A DNA stretch of 64,000 bases from Vitellaria paradoxa (taxonomy: Eukaryota > Streptophyta > Magnoliopsida > Ericales > Sapotaceae): assembly GCA_019916065.1 (NCBI GenBank), contig CM034236.1, positions 14,895,167 to 14,959,166 on the forward strand, given 5' to 3'. Positions 56,902 to 64,000 of the stretch are shown here, in pieces. The number at the start of each line of letters is the position of its first letter. Within the stretch, counting starts at the first letter, position 1. The notes under the pieces are model-generated. The model worked only from the letters and a program-made list of their open reading frames with translations, was not told the origin of the DNA and ran no database searches. Both the position numbers and the translations under genes were made by a program.

Positions 56902-59159
56902 TGTCGCGCCCCGGGTTTCACAATTCGAGTATGTGAGCAAAAGAACACACATTACACTATTTAATATCTTTTCCTGTCCTACACCAGAGTCATGCATATT
57001 TTATGGAGCAATAAAAATAAAAAATAAATAAAACTAAACTTTAAATTTAAATAAATGCCTTAGTTAAAGTCAACCAAGCAATAAGCTCCAAAAATTAAGC
57101 CCAAATATTCTCCCAAAGCTAGATAAAGTAATTAATAATAACCTCACAAACAGAGGCTTATTACAATTCACTAAAAAAATAATAATAATTCACTAAAAAT
57201 AATTCTCTAAAAAAAAATTCTAATGTAATTAAATAAAAACAAATAAATAAATTCCTAATTTCTAAGGTGAGTAGGTTCTGTGCATAACTCAAATTCATTA
57301 CCTGTATCGCAAGCTGTAAGGGGTTTAGCACTAATACCACGTGTGCTCGGAACCCTAATAATAATAATAATAATATAAATACAGTATGCCTTAGCATGCT
57401 ACTAAGTGAAACAAGTATGCACAAGTAGCAATTTCAAACGGGAACTTAAATTTGTTTATCAATTTATCTTCGTTACAATTTAATTGTGTTTCAGCACCAC
57501 ATAACACATCAAAGAAAAACAATTAAATTTCAAGGTATTGTTGCTTAATTGTCTCGTAGAAACAAGACCCAACCAATATATATCATTCATTGATGTCTGC
57601 TTGGTTGTCCTGTAAAAAACAGGACCCAACCAATATACACCATCCTTCGGTGTTTGCTTCTTAGGCCGAAGCCTTAGGAATATAATATGCCACCCTTAGG
57701 CATCTGCATCGTTCGTAGGTTACTAGCCTACTGGACTCGATTACCACCCCCGCGCGGGTTTTGGGACTCTCAACCATTGGGTATATATACCCGATATTTT
57801 TAGTACCCCTCAATCCAAATAAAACATATTATTAATTTTTTTTTTAAATTCACATCAAATAATTATTTTTTTTCTAAGATTTAAACTTTATCATTCATTT
57901 ATGTATCAACACATTAAATAACCTACTTTAAGCATATTAAATAAACTACCGTATAGGTAAAAATCACAATGCACATATACACAAGTATCCAATTAATGCA
58001 TACAAACCTTTTTGATTGTTCGGGCAAGCATTTACACTTAATTCAATCAGTTAATGAAAACAAAACTGAATGCCCAGCAAACATTAATGGCGTCCTATTC
58101 ATTTAATTCGTGCAGCACACGTTGGGCTTCCCAAAGCCCCCATTTTTTAATTTACTTCAATCACGTTCATCCAACAACATTAATTGACAATAATGAGACA
58201 TAATAACATATATAACTTATTCACACGTTTCCAATTTAGTCATGAACCTGCACATTCCATATATATATATATATATATATGTACATATATCAAATTAATG
58301 ATTTCGCTCCGAATCAATCAATGTGCAAACGAAAAAGAAAAAAAATTTTCAAACATTAAATTTCGATTCATGAACTACTGGCATTAACTAATATATATAT
58401 ATATAATTAAATCGATGTCACCACCTTGCCCGTTAACAAAGCAATGAGTATATATATATATATATATATCTATACATATATATATATAGATCAATAAAGG
58501 TTCGCCCCTTACCTGGGTTGTGTTTGGAAAATCGAAAGAAAACCCAAGCCGCCGTCTCTTTTTCCTCTTCTCTCTTTCTCCCTCTCTCTCTCTCTCTCTC
58601 TTTCTAGGGTTTTATTTTCTAAACTCTCTGCCGAATCCTTGGAGTTTGTATATATATATATATATACATGGCTGTGTTAGAATCCAAATTGGATTTGAAT
58701 TTTTTTTTCTGCCGAAGTGCTCTACTCGGCTTTCCTTAAAGGATATATATAGATATACACCTACACGACACGCTGCAGGAATCCTTATTGGATTCAAATT
58801 GGATTCAATTCAAAACAAAATCCACTCCCCGAAATACTATATAAATATACTGATAATTATCTAGGTAAAACAAATTCATTTTGGATTGGGATTCTAATCC
58901 ATGCATGCATATAGCATAGCACACCATTAGTTAAGAAAATTTTAATATTTAATTTAATTAAAACAAATTCATATTTTATAATAAAAATAAAGTATTTAAA
59001 TACTCAAATAAAATTCTCATACCTATCGTGCATCCACAATGAAATATATATTTAATTAATATTTTAACAAAATTTAAATTGACTAAATTTTTTTTATGAA
59101 ATTAAATATTAAATAAGAAAAATAATCAAAATAAGATTTAAAATTTCTGAGTCATTACA
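56902..59159 (-). mobile_element. Solo Gypsy-like LTR with GTGCA target-site duplication
   Basis: The 2,258-bp block starts TGTCGCGCCCCGGG and ends GAGTCATTACA (plus strand), i.e. TG...CA. It is flanked by GTGCA at 56897-56901 and 59160-59164, an exact 5-bp duplication. Read on the minus strand it begins TGTAATGACTCAGAAATTTT, related to the LTR at 49968. It includes (TA)n and (CT)n tracts, a CCCCGCGCGGG palindrome and CCCAACCAATATA duplications. No coding region, and no second LTR or internal region: a solo LTR left by recombination, inserted in the Copia leader. Confidence 0.88.
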
Positions 59160-59164
59160 GTGCA

Positions 59165-60723
59165 TCATTGCCGTCTCCCTTTGGGCAGAGAGTGCAACAT
59201 GATATGAGATCCCTTCAGTAAACCATCAATGAGAATACCCAGATTAGAAAGTTCAATCCCCTTGGAGCAAAAAGAACATTCTTACCCAAATATTCTCTGA
59301 TCAGTCACTGATTTTAACCCTGTCATTAGTACATATAATAATCTAAAGTACATATAATAACCCCCTTTGGGTAGGTTATTATATGTAATAATACAATGGC
59401 TCGTCATGTACAAACATGCAAGAAATATCAAGAATCAACGGGTGTACCTCTTTGGGCAGTAATGCTAGTATCAATCAAATATTTCTTGCCATGACATAAT
59501 TATACATAAATTGCTCATTATTGTAATTATTATTTTATACTCTTAAAAATATGCCCAAGAAATAAATAAATAAATAAAAATATAAATAGGCACTTTTAAG
59601 GCCATCAAATAGCCAAAAAAAAAAAAAGTTTACTATTATGCAATTAAAACCAGTGAGAGCAGGTGTTACCATTAAAGCCATAATATTAAAATTAGACAAC
59701 TACTAAAATTTCACCAAAAATACTTCACAGTTTTTAAGATATTGCAAAAGAAATAAAATAAGGCCAAAACGTGCAATATATATATATATATTAACAAAAA
59801 TTAAGGTTCTCGGGTCATTAAAATTTTGGTGCTTGGAACCTATGGTCAGCTTTAATGGCGCTCAAGAAATTAATGGGGACTTGAAACTAATTAAGTAGAA
59901 GGGTGTCATATATATGTATATATGTATATATAATTATTAGTTGCCTCTGGAAAGGATTCCAAGTAAAGCATATATATATATATATATATAAAGTGAACAC
60001 GTGCTTCCGTTTAGGCCATTGGAGATCTTAATCACATCACTTTAATTACTAAAAGACTTATATATATATATATTAAAGAAAGCTAAAGTCCCGGTTTTAT
60101 TCAATTTGGAAAGTAATACAATTCCCGGATTACTTTTGCCTCACTAATTCCAAGATTCCAATCCCAGAAAGGATTCGCCCAATTGGAATCCATCTGCGGG
60201 TAAGCGAGCCAAGACCCATTTTTTTATAATATATTTGACTTAAAGTGAAAGTCCCAGAAAATGACTTTGCCTCACGGAACTCCAGCCTCAAAAAAAGCTT
60301 TGTCGGATTGGAATCCAGCCGTGGGTTTGATCCAATTAATCGGTACAGACAACTGAATTGACACGGAAAACACAATTGGAAAGATTTCAAATAGAAAATT
60401 TACAAAATCAAAATTTTGAAGAAACCTTATGGCTCAACCATGGCAGATTTATTACAAAATCGGATGGTTTTAATAAACTAAGTACGAATCTAGGTTAGGA
60501 TCTAGGGCAAACTTCGTACAGACTTTTTTTTACCGTTATAATACGAGTTAAATTGTAAATTTTGTATCAAAATTTTTCTTATTTCGAGAGGAACAAAAGC
60601 CCATTATTAGATTTTAAAAAATAGTAGATGAATTATTTGTATTGATCAACACAAGATCCGGTTCAAAACTTTGAAATCAAAGTTTAATAAAAATAAAAGA
60701 AAATTCCAAATTCACATACAATT
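59165..60723 (-). other. Copia 5' leader between primer site and gag
   Basis: It is non-coding, with (TA)n tracts at 59783, 59970 and 60060, and diverged internal repeats at 60120-60190 and 60260-60320 (CTCACTAATTCCAAGATTCC against CTCACGGAACTCCAGCC, each followed by a GGATTGGAATCCA-like block). No gene is seen. Confidence 0.7.
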
Positions 60724-60736
60724 GGCTCTGATACCA
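60724..60736 (-). other. Primer-binding site for initiator tRNA-Met
   Basis: TGGTATCAGAGCC on the minus strand, two bases after the 5' LTR end, is the standard plant Copia primer site complementary to the 3' end of tRNA-iMet. Confidence 0.92.
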
Positions 60737-60738
60737 AT

Positions 60739-61069
60739 TGTTGGAATAAATTTTGTACAATTGTATGCAAGGATTGGAATATTAATTACATATGAACAAA
60801 ATATGCAGAAACGTACCGGATTGTGATTGTTCCATCTTCAACTCTAAAAAATCAAAATATTAGGGCTTGGTCTTCCTCTCTATCACAATCAATATATGAC
60901 GACTATCAATGGGAATAACTGTCTGCGTATTGTGAAGAGAAGGGACCTAGCCATTATATAGAGGGTGAACCCTAGCTTTACTGGGCCTTTCCATAAAAGG
61001 CCTACAGTGGGCTTAACAATTGGCCCACGCTAACCGTCTATCCTCATTATCCCTATTAGGTGCACATAA
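60739..61069 (-). repeat. Copia 5' LTR, truncated at its outer end
   Basis: It is homologous to 50566-50728 joined to 52373-52550. The match ends at GTGCACATAA (61069). About 120 bp of LTR, present at 52551-52671 in the 3' LTR, are missing because another element starts at 61071. The two LTRs differ at numerous sites, so the insertion is not recent. Confidence 0.88.
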
Positions 61070-61070
61070 G

Positions 61071-64000
61071 TGTAATAACCTGAATTTTTTTTTCTTAATT
61101 AAATTACTTAAGTGTGGTGGTGATATTTGATATAGTAAAAATCTAGAAAATTAAGGAATTGAAAATTTTTGGAATAATAAAATTAGTTGGAAAGATTTTC
61201 GGATTTAATTTCACCCTATGTGGGAGTTTAATGTAGAATTTCTAAAATTTTTATCCAAACACTTCCTAGCCCAATTACTTATTTGGTTCAAACCAAGCCC
61301 ATTAACCCATGGGTCAACCCTTTTCTTTGACTCACCTCAACTCACTTCAACTCACTTCAACTCACTTTATCACTCAATGAGTTGACTCATGAATAGTTGC
61401 TCTAAATTATTTTCCGACAACTTCATTTTCCATCTTCCATACACTCTCACCATCTTTCAAAATTATTTGACTAATTAGACAAAGAGAAGACCCTACATTG
61501 ATGACTTTAAAGCATCTTTTTCAAATTATTTAGCAAACAAGATTTAAAGCATTTTGTTTGAAAGCTAGCATGATTTAAAGCATTTTGTTAATTTGTCAAA
61601 AAGTTAGCATGATTGTTTAATTTGTCAAAACGTTAGCATGATTCCCGGATCATGCCACTCATCTTCACCCATCCTCCAACACCTATCTTAAATTATGTGG
61701 CTAGATAGTCAAAAAGGCTAAGCTATATTATTTGTATTATACTACCTAATGCATAATGCTACTTTAGTGGTTTTTAAGTCTAGGTAGTGGAGCTTGTTTT
61801 TCTCTACCGACACTTTCTCTACACTCTCTATAAATTGTGTGTCTTCAAAGAGAAGAAAATAAGAAAGAAAAAAAAATAATAATAATAAATCATTATTTTA
61901 GCGTGGTGGGAGATTTGGTGTTGCTTGAAGGAAGAAGAAAGGCTTGGAAATTTTCAATTTGGTGGTGTTCAAAGCTCAACTCATTTTTTCTTCTCAGAAT
62001 TAGTCATCAATATCTTCATTGAGGTAGGATGATGAACCTCCTAAAATATATTTGATGCCTTTTCTGGGTTTGAAGTATGAGACTTGATTGTGATAAAAAT
62101 AAATACCCGTATATTGGGGGTAGGGAAGCTAAAATTTTGACTGATGTAACTCAGTATGCTGACAGCTCTCTATTTGTAACTTCTTATGTGCTTCTGACCC
62201 CTAAAACGGTGGAATTAGGCTTCGGCTAAAACATAAAAGTTGTAGCCCTTTCAGTTTTCTTTCCAACCCAAAAAGAATTGCATCAATCCGATTTGTGAGT
62301 CAAAAGTTATGCCCAAAAATACTGAGCACGTGTAAAACTGTATTTTATGAACAAACTTAATTCAAGGCTGTTTTTGCACCTTTAGACCTTAGAATTTTAA
62401 AAAGTGTGAAACATGAAAGTTGTAGGTCTTAAAGTCTAGTTTCTACAGATATAAAGTTTATAGATATTGGAGTTTTGCTCTATTTTATATGAATTTTCTT
62501 TTAAGCTGCTGTGTCAATTTAGTTTTTAATTGATGCTTGTTTGGATTTTTTTTTAGAATATTATATTTAAAGATTTATTTAAATTTCCAATTATCTTCTA
62601 TTAGTTATTGTCATGTTAATAATTTCTATTGATATGAAATTATTTTAAACTGGATATTATATATTATTTGACACTCTAATATTGATGATAATTGACTTAG
62701 ATAATCAGTTTCATCATGGATAGTTGGATGACTTATTCAAACTAAAATGCTAAGTATTTGATAAAATGCACAAAAGAAATAATGGACTTGTTTTATTTTT
62801 TCATTCGGTCTTTCTTAAATGAAGTTGATTTATTTTTAGGCATTGTTTTGTCAATCTAGCATGTTATATAACTATATTTTATGATTAAGTGAATTTAATG
62901 AAACTCATTTAATACCTTCCTAAACATTGGAATAATTCTGTGGACATTTGTGGATATCTTGAAGCCAAAAACCTATGATAAGGGTTTGGTTATAAATAAG
63001 ATGATGATTGGAAATTTATTTAAATTATTTTGAATAAAATAAAACTTATCAATTTTGCTAAAAATTAAATATAAGTCCAAGAGCTATTTATTATCTTTAT
63101 ATTCTATAAAATAATAAAATAAAAGGTAAAAGAAGTAAAAACCGAGATTTGCAGCCAATGAGGTTTGAACTTGCGACTTTAAATTGCAATTAGGATCGCC
63201 CACCCACTAAGCTACCAACCTCGGCCTAATTAATATACCATTAAAAATAATTTTATTCTTATCAAAGGTGGTACGGTAAACTTGTCAAAACAATTAACTA
63301 AAATACTAATTCGTATTCTAAATTTTTTTTTTACTTACTACTTGTTAATTTACATGTAGTACCTACCTTTGTGATAATGATATTGGTGACTATGTTAAAT
63401 CTTTGATTTATTGAGAATTATTATTAAATTATGGATTTAGATAAAGTACTTAAAAATATACTGCATGTGACTGAATAATCCCACTTTTGATTCATCACCC
63501 GGGAACATTGCCGGTTGTTATTAAAAATGTCTGATTTCCATACAAGGTACCCTTGGAATGTAAAAGGGTGAGAAGAAATTAAGGCACTCGGTGATAAAGT
63601 TATTTTTGGCAATGGGGTGATGGGTGGGTAGAAATGGCCTTTTAGATGGAGATGGGAACATATACATTTTATTTGGGAGATGCTCCTTTCTGACCTGGCC
63701 AGTCAGGTAGCCAGTCGCGATGGCTAGGTTTTTGGTAGGTGACACCGTCGGTATGCATTGGATGCTAAGCCCGTAAAGTCACTGGTTCCCAAGGCTGGGG
63801 GTAGAGGAGAATAGGAGTATGATTATCTTAGGAAGATTTAGATTAAACTCGCCTACAAAATTTTACTGCGATTAGCAACCTCTCTTGTTTATGTATGAAT
63901 GATGTGTTGAAATTATTTAATTAAATTTAATTTCTCTTGATGAATATTTTATAAAATATATATATATATATATATGAAACCTCTATCGCTACAGGGTTTG
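61071..64000 (+). mobile_element. LTR-like sequence inserted in the Copia 5' LTR, runs off the window
   Basis: It starts TGTAATAACCTGAATTTTTT immediately after ATAAG. Its content resembles long LTRs of plant Gypsy elements: stretches such as ACATGAAAGTTGTAGGTCTT and TTTCTTTCCAACCCAAAAAG, a TATA-like CTCTATAAATTG near 61826, and GGTGACACCGTCGGTATGCA near the end. There are no protein motifs. The missing part of the Copia LTR does not reappear before 64000, so the right end lies outside. Confidence 0.5.
63151..63228 (-). other. tRNA-Ile-like relic
   Basis: The minus strand reads GGCCGAGGTTGG, then the A-box match TAGCTTAGTGG (63214-63204), then CCTAATTGC (compare the tRNA-Ile anticodon loop CTAATAAC), then AAAGTCGCAA and the B-box match GTTCAAACC (63170-63162), ending CATTGGC. 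Both pol III boxes match consensus, but the acceptor and anticodon stems do not pair well. It is a decayed tRNA or SINE head inside the LTR-like sequence, not a functional tRNA gene. Confidence 0.4.

Larger units (their letters stand above)
50566..61069 (-). mobile_element. Ty1/Copia retrotransposon (Tork/Tnt1-like), defective, with nested insertions
   Basis: The element reads right to left: 5' LTR (60739-61069, truncated), primer site, leader, gag, protease, integrase, RT, RNase H, polypurine tract, 3' LTR (50566-52671). The gag-PR-IN-RT-RH order is that of Copia. It carries a solo LTR in its leader (56902-59159) and an unidentified insertion in the 3' LTR (50729-52372). Removing those two gives about 6.6 kb. 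Coding regions contain stops, frameshifts, a Cys-to-Tyr change in the zinc knuckle, Asp-to-Asn in the integrase triad and a deletion between RT and RNase H, so it cannot move autonomously. The Tork-like placement is from general resemblance. Confidence 0.9.

Noticed and set aside
58520..58864. 114-residue frame with signal-like hydrophobic start
   Set aside because: It lies wholly within the solo LTR, is built on (CT)n and (TA)n repeats and shows no domain.
63151..63228. Functional tRNA-Ile gene
   Set aside because: Acceptor and anticodon stems do not pair and the anticodon loop is disrupted; only pol III box words remain.

Overview
This is nuclear DNA of a flowering plant, almost certainly a eudicot. 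It is AT-rich, its genes are split by many GT-AG introns, its LTR retrotransposons have initiator-Met tRNA primer sites, it carries L1-type LINE debris, and both conserved genes look plant-like. The species cannot be fixed from sequence alone. All exon models are my own manual splicing, checked only by phase, GT/AG borders and familiarity with the protein families.

Layout. 1-930: decayed Copia gag on the minus strand, split by a small MITE. 931-8200: gene-free, very AT-rich, with MITE-like elements and a GT-skewed degenerate repeat. 8266-18300: a plus-strand 8-exon gene (329 aa) for a TLDc-domain protein of the OXR1/NCOA7 type; its introns hold a complete 448-bp TRIM retrotransposon with an exact target-site duplication, an LTR remnant and a MITE. 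19390-19990: a minus-strand, intronless gene for a small secreted Cys-containing protein, broken by three in-frame stops. 20000-26150: gene-free, with a CACTA terminus, a tRNA-derived SINE-like piece and MITEs. 26177-44848: a minus-strand 18-exon gene (524 aa) for the spliceosomal U-box/WD40 E3 ligase PRP19 (plant MAC3), whose large introns carry several LINE fragments, a second TRIM, a foldback-MITE pair and a SIRE-like LTR. 44990-49967: gene-free. 49968-64000: a nest of LTR elements.

The nest reads as follows. A Gypsy-like LTR (from 49968) was hit by a Copia element (50566-61069, minus strand). The Copia 3' LTR was then split by a 1.64-kb unidentified insertion rich in TTCGAA-centred palindromes. 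Its leader received a 2,258-bp solo LTR of the same family as the outer LTR, with TSD GTGCA. Its 5' LTR is cut at 61070 by another LTR-like sequence that runs off the window.

Two conserved genes appear intact: PRP19 (pre-mRNA splicing and DNA-damage ubiquitin ligase) and the TLDc protein (oxidative-stress resistance family). They converge (plus gene ending at 18240, minus gene ending at 26177) and are not functionally linked by context. No operons, CRISPR arrays or functional RNA genes were found. The best leads for novelty are the palindromic-repeat insertion in the Copia LTR, the two or three TRIMs within introns, the broken secreted-protein gene, and recurring T-run/G-run junctions.
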